From the NCBI GenBank assembly GCA_039793685.1, contig JBDRAL010000124.1:1-64000 (forward strand): 64,000 nt of DNA, in the 5' to 3' direction. Made by a program: the position numbers and the translations under genes. Numbering within the stretch: position 1 is the stretch's first letter; the number at the start of each line of letters is the position of its first letter. The DNA comes from JAAFHI01 sp039793685 (GTDB lineage Bacteria > Acidobacteriota > Blastocatellia > Chloracidobacteriales > Chloracidobacteriaceae). Of this stretch, positions 27,034 to 36,016 are shown one piece after another. Under the pieces are notes generated by a model. The model saw only the letters and a program-made list of their open reading frames with translations, ran no database searches and was not told where the DNA came from.

Positions 27034-27339
27034 TCAGCGCGGATCGTCCTCGAGGGAAATCTTGAGCGCCCGCAGGAATTTTTCGTCTTGAGAAGTCCAC
27101 TTGATGCTGCCGACCTTGTGGTCGTGCGCCGGCCTGCGCCGGCCCGGGCTCCGCTCGGCAACCTCCTCACTGGAATCCTCGCGCTTGTTAAAGCCGATGG
27201 TCGCCTCCAACACCAGAAAGACTTCGTAGCCGGCGCGCCGGATTTCACCCAGAGCTTCGGCAATCCGCTCGGACTCCGACAGGGATTCGTTGATCGCGTT
27301 CCCCAACTCTTGCATGAGCTGCTTTAGCCGTTCGTCCAA
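27034..27339 (-). CDS. Small acidic protein of unknown function
   Basis: 101 residues, no signal peptide or membrane helix. The first ~50 residues look helical (MDERLKQLMQELGNAINESL), the rest is charged and probably flexible before a final IKWTSQDEKFLRALKI segment. I do not recognise the family. It is isolated on the minus strand between two plus-strand units. Coding is supported by amphipathic periodicity and sensible composition; expression is untested. Confidence 0.6.
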   Translation of the reverse strand: MDERLKQLMQELGNAINESLSESERIAEALGEIRRAGYEVFLVLEATIGFNKREDSSEEVAERSPGRRRPAHDHKVGSIKWTSQDEKFLRALKISLEDDPR

Positions 27340-27443
27340 GGTGCCCTCTTCGCCTCCAGCATACCACTTTGCCGAGCTGTGTCCAGCTCTTCAACATCTT
27401 CATCGGCGGAACCGGGCGTGAACTGTTACCATGAAATGCGAAG

Positions 27444-27704
27444 ATGTCCTTCGTGCGGCAGTTCCTCCGGCACGTCCTGCCGGGAGTGCTCAGACCCTTG
27501 CGGGCGCTGTGGAACGAGGTCATCGGCTTTGTTTTCCTGGCGTTGGCCGCCATTCCGGTGCCGCGGGCTATCCGGAGCTGGCAGGAGTTTAATGAGACCG
27601 GCGAGGGACTCTTCCGCGTGGTGTTGTCGGCCATCTTTATCGGCATCATGGCCTGGTTCGGCATCACTTCCTTCCTGCGCGCCCGCAAGATCTCCCGCTC
27701 ATGA
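27444..27704 (+). CDS. Small two-helix membrane protein
   Basis: 86 residues with hydrophobic helices at about 26-45 and 58-78 and a basic C terminus (RARKISRS). Function unknown. Its stop overlaps the mutase start as ATGA, so they are translated together; a structural or regulatory link to the mutase is possible but I know of no precedent. Confidence 0.7.
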   Translation: MSFVRQFLRHVLPGVLRPLRALWNEVIGFVFLALAAIPVPRAIRSWQEFNETGEGLFRVVLSAIFIGIMAWFGITSFLRARKISRS

Positions 27705-29203
27705 GCGACCCTCTCGGACGGCCCGGCGAATTCCCCTTCACGCGTGGCATCTACCCCGAGATGTACCGGACCCGCCTGTGGACCATGCGCCAGTACGCGG
27801 GCTACGGCAGCGCGGAGGAAAGCAACCAGCGCTACCGGTTCCTGATCTCCCAAGGCATCACCGGCCTTTCGGTGGCCTTCGATCTGCCGACGCAGATGGG
27901 CCTGGACTCGGACGATCCGCTGGCGGCGGGCGAAGTCGGCCGGGTGGGCGTGGCCGTCTGCTCCCTGGAAGATATGGAGCGGCTTTTCGAGGGGATTCGC
28001 CTCGATGAAGTGACCACCTCCATGACCATCAATTCGACCGCGGCCATACTGCTGGCGTTCTACGTGCTGGCCGCCCGCAAACAGGGCGCCGACCTCGGCC
28101 GGCTCTCCGGCACCGTTCAGAATGACATCCTCAAGGAGTACATCGCACGGGGCACCTATATTTACCCGCCCCAGCCGGCCCTCCGGCTCGTCACCGACAT
28201 CATCTCTTGGGCCGCCCGCGAGCTGCCGCAGTGGAACCCGATCTCGATCAGCGGCTACCACATCCGGGAGGCGGGCGCCACGGCCGTCCAGGAGGTGGCC
28301 TTTACGCTGGCCAACGCCGCGACCTACATTGAGTCGGCCTTGGAGGCGGGGCTCGAGGTGGACCGCTTCGCCCCGCGACTGTCCTTTTTCTTCAGTGCGC
28401 ACAACCACTTCTTCGAAGAGCTCGCCAAATTCCGCGCGGCGCGCCGCCTGTATGCCCGTCTGATGCGCGATCGCTTCCAGGCCCGCAACCCGCGGTCGAT
28501 GATGCTCCGCTTCCACGCGCAGACGGCCGGCTCGACGCTCACGGCCCAGCAGCCGGACGTCAATCTGGTGCGGGTCACCATTCAGGCACTGGCCGCGGTG
28601 CTGGGCGGCGCACAATCCCTCCACACGAACGCGCGGGACGAGGCCCTCGGGTTGCCCACCGAAGAATCGGCGCGCCTGGCCCTGCGCACCCAGCAGATCA
28701 TCGCCTACGAAAGCGGCGTCACCGCCACGGCGGATCCCGCCGGCGGCAGTTACTATCTGGAGCAGTTGACCGATTCGATCGAGCAGCAGGCGCAGGGCCT
28801 GCTGGAACGCATCCAGGCCATGGGCGGGATGCTGCGCGCCATCGAAACCGGCTGGGTCCAGGCGGAGATTCAGGAGGCCGCCTACCGCTACCAGCAGGCC
28901 GTCGAGCGCGGCGAGGCCGTGATCGTCGGCGTGAACCGCTTCCGCATGGAGGAGCCGCAGAAGATCCCGATCTTCCACTACGATCCGCAGGTCGAGCGCA
29001 AGCAGGTTGAGCGCGTGCAGCGGCTGCGAGCCTCGCGCGATGCGGCGGCGGTCGAGCGTAGCCTGGCGCGGCTGGAGAGCGCCGCGCGCGGAAGCGAGAA
29101 TCTGATGCCGTACATTCTGGAGGCGGCGGCTTCCTACGCGACCGTGGGAGAGATCTCCCAGCGGCTGCGCGCCGTCTTCGGCGAATACCGCTCCGCCGCC
29201 TGA
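27701..29203 (+). CDS. Methylmalonyl-CoA mutase-type catalytic subunit, no B12-binding domain
   Basis: 500-residue acyl-CoA mutase large-subunit domain. The N terminus FPFTRGIYPEMYRTRLWTMR and RQYAGYGSAEESNQRYR are typical, followed by VAFDLPTQMGLDSDDP, GTVQNDILKEY, ISGYHIREAGA and LHTNARDEALGLPTE. The C-terminal cobalamin-binding domain (DxHxxG) of fused mutases is absent, as in split enzymes such as archaeal MCM or isobutyryl-CoA mutase, so a separate small subunit is needed and is not in this window. Substrate could be methylmalonyl-, isobutyryl- or a related CoA ester. Needs adenosylcobalamin. Confidence 0.93.
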   Translation: MSDPLGRPGEFPFTRGIYPEMYRTRLWTMRQYAGYGSAEESNQRYRFLISQGITGLSVAFDLPTQMGLDSDDPLAAGEVGRVGVAVCSLEDMERLFEGIRLDEVTTSMTINSTAAILLAFYVLAARKQGADLGRLSGTVQNDILKEYIARGTYIYPPQPALRLVTDIISWAARELPQWNPISISGYHIREAGATAVQEVAFTLANAATYIESALEAGLEVDRFAPRLSFFFSAHNHFFEELAKFRAARRLYARLMRDRFQARNPRSMMLRFHAQTAGSTLTAQQPDVNLVRVTIQALAAVLGGAQSLHTNARDEALGLPTEESARLALRTQQIIAYESGVTATADPAGGSYYLEQLTDSIEQQAQGLLERIQAMGGMLRAIETGWVQAEIQEAAYRYQQAVERGEAVIVGVNRFRMEEPQKIPIFHYDPQVERKQVERVQRLRASRDAAAVERSLARLESAARGSENLMPYILEAAASYATVGEISQRLRAVFGEYRSAA

Positions 29204-29204
29204 T

Positions 29205-30353
29205 TCAGGTGGGGCGGGCCTCCACCCAGAGCGACCGCGGGGGAACCACCAGCACGGCAACAGCGCAGAGCGCCGCCAGCACCAGAGCCGCGAAAGCCCG
29301 CGCGGGCGCCGTGATGCGCTTCAGTAGCCAGCCCTTGGGAACGGCGAAGTCCGCCAGCGCCAGACCGTAAGCCGCCAGTTGGGGACCGGCCAGCGTCCAC
29401 CGCCAGGGCGCCGGCAGGGCCAGCGCCGACACCAGCATGGCCGCCAGCAGGTAGGGGAGAAGCAGGCGGCCCAGTTTCAGACTGACAAAGTGAAACCGCA
29501 TGCGATTGGCGGCGCTGAACAGCCCGGGGAAGCTCCACAGCAGTTGCAGGACGCCGGCCTGAGTACGCACCTTGCGCCGGAATTCCGAAGCCACCACCGT
29601 GGGTTCGTCCCAGGCCACGGCCTCCTCTTCCAGCACCAGCCGGTAACCTTGCAAGTGCACCGACAGCGGTAAATAAACGTCATCCAGGAGCTGGTCGGGC
29701 GGGATGGGCCGCACCAGATGCCGCCGCACCAGGTAGATCGGCCCGGTGGCGCCCAGCATCGAATCCACCCGGGACAGATTGCGCCGGATCCAGTTCTCAT
29801 AGCGCCAGTACAGGCCGGTGCTCTGTTCTTCTTCCGTCTCTCCCTGCCGGATGAGGAGATTGCCGCTCACCACGCCCACGTTCGGGTCCGCCATGGCGCA
29901 GACCAGACGCCTCAGGCAGTCCGGCTTGAGAACCTGCCGCACGTCGGTAAGCAGCAGCAGGTCGCCGCGCGCGTGCGGGAAGGCCGCGTTCAACGCCGCG
30001 GGCTTGCCTCCCGCAGGAACCGTCAGCAAACGGACGCCTTGCGGTTCGAAGCAGCGCACGATCTCCTCGGTGCGATCCGTCGAGCCGTCGGAGATGACGA
30101 TGACCTCCAGCAGTTCCCGCGGGTAGTCGGAAGCCAACACGGATTCGAGCTTGCGGCGGATCCACCGTTCCGCGTTCCGTGCCGCAATGATGACCGTGAC
30201 GCTGCGCGGTTCCCAGCCCTTGCGGACCGGTTTGGGAAACCACCGCGCCAGCAACGCCAGCCCCACCGGGTACAGCACGACCACGTACGCCACAGCCGCC
30301 GCCGCAATGGCGAACACTGCCCCAGCCGGCCCCATCACGATTTCATTGTGCAC
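29205..30353 (-). CDS. Membrane-associated GT2-family glycosyltransferase
   Basis: 382 residues. An N-terminal transmembrane helix (about 7-35) precedes a GT-A domain with VTVIIAARNAERWIRRKLES, VISDGSTDRTEEI, LLLTDVRQVL (acidic metal site) and LLDDVYLPLSVHLQGYRLVLEEEAVAWDE. Two or three C-terminal transmembrane helices follow. This layout is that of processive or chain-elongating enzymes (hyaluronan/cellulose synthase-like). Downstream member of a minus-strand polysaccharide cluster with the flippase at 30370. Confidence 0.9.
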   Translation of the reverse strand: MHNEIVMGPAGAVFAIAAAAVAYVVVLYPVGLALLARWFPKPVRKGWEPRSVTVIIAARNAERWIRRKLESVLASDYPRELLEVIVISDGSTDRTEEIVRCFEPQGVRLLTVPAGGKPAALNAAFPHARGDLLLLTDVRQVLKPDCLRRLVCAMADPNVGVVSGNLLIRQGETEEEQSTGLYWRYENWIRRNLSRVDSMLGATGPIYLVRRHLVRPIPPDQLLDDVYLPLSVHLQGYRLVLEEEAVAWDEPTVVASEFRRKVRTQAGVLQLLWSFPGLFSAANRMRFHFVSLKLGRLLLPYLLAAMLVSALALPAPWRWTLAGPQLAAYGLALADFAVPKGWLLKRITAPARAFAALVLAALCAVAVLVVPPRSLWVEARPT

Positions 30354-30369
30354 CAGCCCGAGCAGCCGC

Positions 30370-31947
30370 CTACTCCGCTCGCGAAGCCCGGGGTAGGATG
30401 CGTCGCCCCCACGAGGCCGCCCGTTCCATCACCAGGGCTCGGTGGTCCGGCCACAGGACCAGCACCGCCGCCCCTGCCCCGTACACCGCGCAGTGAAGCG
30501 CCCACAGTCCGAACAGTTCCATCCAGGAGTTCCCCGGCAGCATCCGCTTCCACAGATGCAGCGCCAGGACGGAAATCAGGGCAAGCAGCAGCGGGCGGGG
30601 ATAGATCTTCCGGACGAACTCCGTCCAGGAGAGCTGAAACTCCCGGCAGAAGATCCGGCTTAAATTGAACGACCGGTTCAGGGCCACGAGCACGCTGAAG
30701 ACGGCCGCGGCGCCCGCAATGCCGAAGCGCGGTAACGCCACCGCGCAACCCAACAGGACCAACACGGCTTCCGCCAGCAGCGACAGCGCGTAGGCCTCGT
30801 AGCGGGCGATCCCCATCAGGATCGAGGCGGAGATGAATTGCCCCATCCACAACGTGTAGCCCGCGATCAGCACCGGCAGCAGGATGCGCGCCTGCCCGGC
30901 AAACTCCGCGTTCACCCACAGCCGGCACACGTTCTCGCTGAACACGAACAGGAAGCTCGCCGGAAGGGCCCACAGCGTCAGGCAGTAGGTGTTCCCGTAG
31001 TGGGAGAGGCGCAGGATCCGCCCGCGATCCCCCTGGGCCATCCACGCCGAAGCGCGCGGGCTCGTCACCAGCCCGATGCGCCCGATCACGTCACCGACGT
31101 AGTCCAGGATCTTTTGAGAGACGGTGTAGTAGGTGACGTGACGCACCGGCAGGAAATAGGCGATCAGCGCAGGGATCCCCGCCTGGAGCAGCCGGGCTCC
31201 CAGCAACGCCGAAAACACCTGCCGTCCGTAAGAGACCAGCCGCCGGGCCATCTCCCACGTCACATAGCGCGGCGAAAGCTGCATTTCCGGATAGATCCGT
31301 ACCGCCGCAAGGAAGAGCGCAACGTAAGTGGCGGCCTGCGTCGTCGCCAGAACGATGCCCATCTCCCAGAGCCCGTATCCGTGCCATACCACGACAACCA
31401 CCAGCACGCTCCGGCCGAGCGTCGAGCCGATCGTGATCGCGTTGGTGAGATCGAAGCGTTGAAACCCCTCCAGCACCGCGCCGAAGACGTTAAACACCAG
31501 CCCGAAAGCCCAACTGAGGGCGATCACCCGGATCAAAGCCGGAAACTCGGGCGCGGTTACCTTGAGGTAGGTGGCGATACGCTCGGCGTTGAGCCACAGC
31601 AGCAGCAGTACCGCCGTGCCGCACATGCCGGAATACCCCAGCGCCGTGCTCACCAGCCGGTTCAGCTCGCCGGTGCGGTTGAGCGCCCGATATTCCGCCG
31701 CGTACTTGACCGTGGCCGGACGGAAGCCAAGATCGATCAGCCAAAAGTATTCCACGAACGACAAGGCCAGCGCCCAGACGCCGTACCCCTCCGATCCGAT
31801 GCGCCGGATCAGAAACGGCGGCACCAGCAGGCCGACCACGATCAGGGCGCCGGCCCCCATCCAGCTCCACACAATGTTGAGCAGATACCGGCGCCGGCCC
31901 AGCAAGGTTTCCGCAGCGGCCGGCGTGGCAGGCGGCTCCGGACTCAT
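30370..31947 (-). CDS. Polysaccharide flippase (Wzx/MATE-like oligosaccharide translocase)
   Basis: 525 residues with about 12-14 transmembrane helices, matching lipid-linked oligosaccharide flippases that move glycan precursors to the periplasmic face. Typical features are the N-terminal LLNIVWSWMGAGALIVVGLL, the GSEGYGVWALALSFVEYFWL helix pair and LGFRPATVKYAAEY. ATG 31947 follows GAGGCGCAGGGC; an in-frame extension of ~75 codons upstream has no flippase character. It lies between two glycosyltransferase genes on the same strand. Confidence 0.88.
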   Translation of the reverse strand: MSPEPPATPAAAETLLGRRRYLLNIVWSWMGAGALIVVGLLVPPFLIRRIGSEGYGVWALALSFVEYFWLIDLGFRPATVKYAAEYRALNRTGELNRLVSTALGYSGMCGTAVLLLLWLNAERIATYLKVTAPEFPALIRVIALSWAFGLVFNVFGAVLEGFQRFDLTNAITIGSTLGRSVLVVVVVWHGYGLWEMGIVLATTQAATYVALFLAAVRIYPEMQLSPRYVTWEMARRLVSYGRQVFSALLGARLLQAGIPALIAYFLPVRHVTYYTVSQKILDYVGDVIGRIGLVTSPRASAWMAQGDRGRILRLSHYGNTYCLTLWALPASFLFVFSENVCRLWVNAEFAGQARILLPVLIAGYTLWMGQFISASILMGIARYEAYALSLLAEAVLVLLGCAVALPRFGIAGAAAVFSVLVALNRSFNLSRIFCREFQLSWTEFVRKIYPRPLLLALISVLALHLWKRMLPGNSWMELFGLWALHCAVYGAGAAVLVLWPDHRALVMERAASWGRRILPRASRAE

Positions 31948-32014
31948 GCCCTGCGCCTCGCGCGTGCACTTTCCGTTGGCCGCCCTCCGGCAAAATGACC
32001 CGGGAAGCGAGGCT

Positions 32015-33028
32015 TCATGAAGGCCGGACCACCGCGGCAGTATCCCGCTGCCGCAACGGCCCCTCGAACAGGCGGGTCGCCAGATCAATAAGCCGCTGGC
32101 GCAGCTCCGGTTCGCCGCCGCAGCTTTCGGCGTACCGGCGGCCCGCCTCCGCGGTTCGCAACCGCAGCTCGTCATCCTCCCAGGCGGCCTGGATGGCGGC
32201 GGCGAGGGCCTCGGCGTCGCCCGGAGGAACCAGAATGACCTGCGAGGGATCCAGCACGTCGCTGATGCCGGGACCGGCCGTCGCGATCACGCACTTGCCC
32301 ATCAGCATGCTGTTCAGACAGGAGCTGATGCCCGAGGGAGCGATGCGGGAGGGCAGGATGGGAATCACCACCAGTCGCGCCGCTTCGATCATCCGGATCA
32401 TGGACTCCGGCGATCCGTCGTCGTCCAGCAACCGCACGTTCGGCGGCAGCGCCGCCAGCGGGCGGGTGAAGCGCGACCCGTGGCGCGCAATCTGACCCCA
32501 GTCCGGGCGGGGAATCGCCGCCGGACAGCCGGCGCGTTCTACCGCGTCGAAGAACAGATCGTAGTCCCGCTCCGAGTAGCCGAAGCACAGCACGTACTCC
32601 CCATCCGGATCCACGCGGTAGGGATAGCGGTAGCGGATGTTCGGCTTGAAGGCCACGTACGAAGCCCGCTCGGCACGGATGCCGAAGTATTTCCGATAGC
32701 CTTCCAGGTCCCGCTGATAAAAAGAGAAGTGTTCCACCCTCGAAAGCAGCCGGCGCTTCAGAGGAAGCGTCAGCCGCGCCTTCCAGGTCTCCGGCTTGCG
32801 CAGCACCAGATCATTGGCCAGAATCGGCCGTCGCAGGAAAGGGCACAGGAAAAAAACAAAAGCCAGCTTGAGCGTCAACGTCACGTCGCAGTTGATCAGC
32901 AGCAGATCGGCGTCCCGGGCGCGCACGAGAAATTGCCAAAGCGTCCGGGCCGTCTTCGCCTCCCCGGGCGTCCCCGAGCTGGAGCGAAAGGTCTCGGGAA
33001 AGCGAGGGAAATTCGTCACGATGCGCAT
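32015..33028 (-). CDS. Glycosyltransferase, GT4/GT1-like
   Basis: 337 residues. The N-terminal half is a Rossmann-like domain (LLLINCDVTLTLKLAFVFFL; ILANDLVLRKPE). The C-terminal half has YVLCFGYSERDYDLFFDAV, IPILPSRIAPSGISSCLNSMLMGKCVIAT and GPGISDVLDPSQVILVPPGDAEALAAAI, the usual donor-binding pattern of GT4-like enzymes, though the glutamate of the E-x7-E motif is replaced by APSGISSCLN. Exact substrate is unknown. Part of the 29.2-33.0 kb polysaccharide cluster. Confidence 0.8.
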   Translation of the reverse strand: MRIVTNFPRFPETFRSSSGTPGEAKTARTLWQFLVRARDADLLLINCDVTLTLKLAFVFFLCPFLRRPILANDLVLRKPETWKARLTLPLKRRLLSRVEHFSFYQRDLEGYRKYFGIRAERASYVAFKPNIRYRYPYRVDPDGEYVLCFGYSERDYDLFFDAVERAGCPAAIPRPDWGQIARHGSRFTRPLAALPPNVRLLDDDGSPESMIRMIEAARLVVIPILPSRIAPSGISSCLNSMLMGKCVIATAGPGISDVLDPSQVILVPPGDAEALAAAIQAAWEDDELRLRTAEAGRRYAESCGGEPELRQRLIDLATRLFEGPLRQRDTAAVVRPS

Positions 33029-33037
33029 CGCCGTTGT

Positions 33038-34285
33038 CTAAGGCGCCGGTTCGCCGATCTCCGGCGGCTTGACCTTCCGGAAGAGCTTTCCCAAGATCTT
33101 GACGGCTCGTTCCAGCTCGCCCTCGGTAATGACATAAGGCGGAAGAAACCGCAGGACGCGTTCCTGCGTGCAGTTGATGAGCAGGCCTTCCGCCAGCGCC
33201 TCCGAAACCAGATCCTTGCCCGGGATCGTGAGCTCGACGCCGATCATCAGGCCGAAACCCCGCACCTCGCGCACGAAGCTGTGGTGGCGCGCCAGCTCGC
33301 AAAGCTCCCTTCGGAAGTATCCCCCCGCGGTGTGAATGTGCACGAGCTGCTCGTCCAGAATATCCAGAAACTCGAGCGCTACCCGGCAAGCCAGCGGACC
33401 GCCTCCGAAGGTGGAGCCGTGCATGCCCGGGCCGATCGTGGAAGCGGCTTTTTCGTTGGCCAGGATTGCCCCGAGCGGTAAGCCGCAGGCCAGCGGTTTG
33501 GCCACCACCGCGATGTCGGGCGCCACGGGCGGCTCTGCCAGTTGGTAGGCGAAATACGTTCCGGTCCGCCCCAGCCCGCACTGGATCTCGTCAAAAACCA
33601 GCAGCGCATCGAAGCGATCCGCCAGCGCGCGTGCCCGGCGAGCATACTCCACCGGCAGGGGAACCACGCCGCCCTCTCCCTGAATCCACTCGAGCACGAT
33701 GCCGGCCGTGCGCTCGCTCACGGCGGCCTCGAGCGCCCCATCGTCGCCCGGCGCCACGAACCGCACTCCCGGCAGCAACGGCTCGAAATCCTTGCGGTAC
33801 TTCTCCTGCCCGGTGACGGAAAGCGCGCCGAGAGTGCGCCCGTGAAAGGAGTTCTCCAGAGAGACGATTTCGTACTTCTCCGGATCAATCCTCCGCCCGT
33901 GCGCCCGGATCATCTTCAAGGCGCCCTCCATGGCTTCCGTGCCCGAGTTGCAAAAAAAGCAGCGAGCCAGCCCGCTGCGCTCCGCCAGCCGCCGGGCCAG
34001 CGGCGCCTGGTAGTCGTGGTAATACAGGTTGGAGCAGTGGATCAGAAGGCCCGCCTGCTCCCGCAGCACGCGCAGAATCCTCGGGTGCGCGTGACCGAGA
34101 GCGTTGACGCCGATGCCGGAAATCAGATCCAGGTAGCGGCGGCCTTCGGCGTCGTACAACCAGCAACCCTTGCCGCGGCGGAGCACAATCGGGTAGCGGC
34201 TGTAGTTTTGCAGCAGGTATTCCCGTTCGAGCTCGATCACTGACTCCACGGGCGGCTTCCCGGTGGAAGACGACACAAGAGTCAT
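33038..34285 (-). CDS. Class III aminotransferase, ArgD-like
   Basis: 415-residue PLP enzyme, fold-type I. Motifs: NALGHAHPRI (61-70), FFCNSGTEAMEGALKM (110-125), SFHGRTLGALSVTG (146-159), FDEIQCGLGRTG (231-242) with Asp232, and PLP lysine Lys263 in VAKPLACGLPLG. Closest to acetylornithine/succinyldiaminopimelate aminotransferases, though no arg genes are adjacent; other omega-amino acid substrates are possible. ATG 34285 is preferred over an upstream GTG at 34303. It lies 9 bp downstream of, and divergent in function from, the polysaccharide cluster; divergently transcribed xylB lies 105 bp away. Confidence 0.88.
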   Translation of the reverse strand: MTLVSSSTGKPPVESVIELEREYLLQNYSRYPIVLRRGKGCWLYDAEGRRYLDLISGIGVNALGHAHPRILRVLREQAGLLIHCSNLYYHDYQAPLARRLAERSGLARCFFCNSGTEAMEGALKMIRAHGRRIDPEKYEIVSLENSFHGRTLGALSVTGQEKYRKDFEPLLPGVRFVAPGDDGALEAAVSERTAGIVLEWIQGEGGVVPLPVEYARRARALADRFDALLVFDEIQCGLGRTGTYFAYQLAEPPVAPDIAVVAKPLACGLPLGAILANEKAASTIGPGMHGSTFGGGPLACRVALEFLDILDEQLVHIHTAGGYFRRELCELARHHSFVREVRGFGLMIGVELTIPGKDLVSEALAEGLLINCTQERVLRFLPPYVITEGELERAVKILGKLFRKVKPPEIGEPAP

Positions 34286-34390
34286 TGTTTCATGATACTG
34301 CACGGCCGGTGCGCGCCTGCTTGCGCGCGTCAGCAGGCCGATTTGTTATGATGCGGTGCGAAAAAATATTCGTGTCGAGGTCTCATCTCT

Positions 34391-35887
34391 ATGTACTGGC
34401 TCGGGTTGGACGTGGGAACCGGCGGCAGCCGCGCGCTGCTCGTGGACGAGCGAGGCAACGTCAAAGCCGGCTTTACGGCGCCCCATGAGGAGATGCGCAT
34501 GGAGCGGCCGTTATGGGCCGAGCAGCGCCCCGAAAACTGGTGGGAAGCCGCCCAGTCGGCCATCCGCGGCGTGCTGGCCGAAGCCGGAGCCACAGGCAAA
34601 GACATCCGGGGTGTGGGACTTTCCGGCCAGATGCATGGGCTGGTGCTGCTGGACGCCCAAGACCAGGTCATCCGGCCTGCGTTGATCTGGTGCGACCAGC
34701 GCAGCCAGGCGCAGGTGGACTACGTCAACCGCACCGTGGGCAAGGAGAATGTCTTGGCCTTTACGGCCAACCCGGTGCTGACCGGCTTCACCTTGCCCAA
34801 ACTGCTCTGGGTGCGCGACCACGAACCCGGCAATTTTGCGCGCATCCGGAGGATGCTGCTTCCCAAAGACTACCTTCGCTTCTGCCTTACCGGCGAGTAC
34901 GCCACGGAAGTCTCCGACGCCTCGGGCACATCTTTGTTCGACGTGGTCCGGCGGCGCTGGTCGTCCCAAATGCTGGAGCGCCTCCACCTGGATGCCTCCA
35001 TTCTGCCGCAAGTCTACGAATCCAGTGAGGTGACCGGACGCGTGACCGAATCGGCCGCCGCGGCCACGGGCTTGGCGCCGGGCACCCCGGTCGTGGGAGG
35101 CGGTGGCGACCAGGCGGCCAGCGCCGTGGGCAATGGTGTCGTCGAACCGGGTATCGTCTCCTGCACGCTGGGGACCTCCGGCGTGGTCTTCGCTCACATG
35201 GACAGACCGGCCTATGACCCGCTCGGCCGGGTGCACACCTTCTGCCATGCCGTCCGGGGCGCCTGGCATGTCATGGGCGTCACGCAGGGAGCCGGCTTGA
35301 GCTTGCAGTGGTTCCGCAACCAGCTTGCCCCCGGCAGCGAGTATGATGCGCTCACCGCAGAAGCCGCCGCCGCTCCACCGCTGTCCCACGGTCTGTTCTG
35401 GCTCCCCTATTTGATGGGAGAACGGACGCCTCACCTGGACTCGACTGCCCGCGGTGGCTGGATCGGTCTGACCGCCAAACACACCCGGGCCGATTTGTTG
35501 CGCTCCCTGCTCGAGGGCGTCTCCTACAGCCAGAAGGACTGCCTGGACATCATTGAGGCCATGGGCGTCTCTGTGGAATCCGTGCGGGCCTCCGGCGGCG
35601 GAGCCCGCAGCGCCTTCTGGCGGCAACTGCTGGCCGACATCTTTGCCAAGCGCGTCGTGACCTTGGCCTCGCAGGAGGGATCCGCATACGGGGCCGCCAT
35701 CCTGGCCCTCGTGGGCACAGGCGTGTACTCGTCGGTGCCCGAAGCTTGCCGCGCCGTCATCCGGGAAGTCGAGTCCGTGTTGCCGCGACCCCATGAGTCG
35801 CAGTTGTACCGCCGCGGCCACGAGGTCTACCGGACCCTGTACCCCACGCTCAAACCCGTCTACGGGTTGATCGAAAACCTGTTGTAG
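34391..35887 (+). CDS. xylB: Xylulokinase
   Basis: 498-residue FGGY-family kinase phosphorylating D-xylulose. Seen are the N-terminal phosphate loop LGLDVGTGGSRALLVD, GVGLSGQMHGLVLLD (residues about 75-89), IWCDQR, the catalytic Asp240 in GGGGDQAASAVG, and GGGARSAFWRQLLADI near the C terminus. QMHG is typical of xylulokinases over glycerol kinases. First of a run of sugar-related plus-strand genes (symporter, RraA-like), with the mutarotase convergent. Confidence 0.93.
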   Translation: MYWLGLDVGTGGSRALLVDERGNVKAGFTAPHEEMRMERPLWAEQRPENWWEAAQSAIRGVLAEAGATGKDIRGVGLSGQMHGLVLLDAQDQVIRPALIWCDQRSQAQVDYVNRTVGKENVLAFTANPVLTGFTLPKLLWVRDHEPGNFARIRRMLLPKDYLRFCLTGEYATEVSDASGTSLFDVVRRRWSSQMLERLHLDASILPQVYESSEVTGRVTESAAAATGLAPGTPVVGGGGDQAASAVGNGVVEPGIVSCTLGTSGVVFAHMDRPAYDPLGRVHTFCHAVRGAWHVMGVTQGAGLSLQWFRNQLAPGSEYDALTAEAAAAPPLSHGLFWLPYLMGERTPHLDSTARGGWIGLTAKHTRADLLRSLLEGVSYSQKDCLDIIEAMGVSVESVRASGGGARSAFWRQLLADIFAKRVVTLASQEGSAYGAAILALVGTGVYSSVPEACRAVIREVESVLPRPHESQLYRRGHEVYRTLYPTLKPVYGLIENLL

Positions 35888-36016
35888 CCGCGGTCCGGGC
35901 CCGGGTTCCGCGCCTCTGAAAGCGCTTCCCCAACCGACCCAATCTGAGAGATACTCAAGGGTTTGGCCGTGGCGCCTCGGCCGTCACGGCCGGACACAGA
36001 AAGGAAGCAAGCAGAT

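Noticed and set aside
30370..32175. Longer flippase starting upstream of 31947
   Set aside because: Extra ~75 codons are Arg/Cys-rich and unlike any membrane protein start, while 31947 has a ribosome site and typical sequence.
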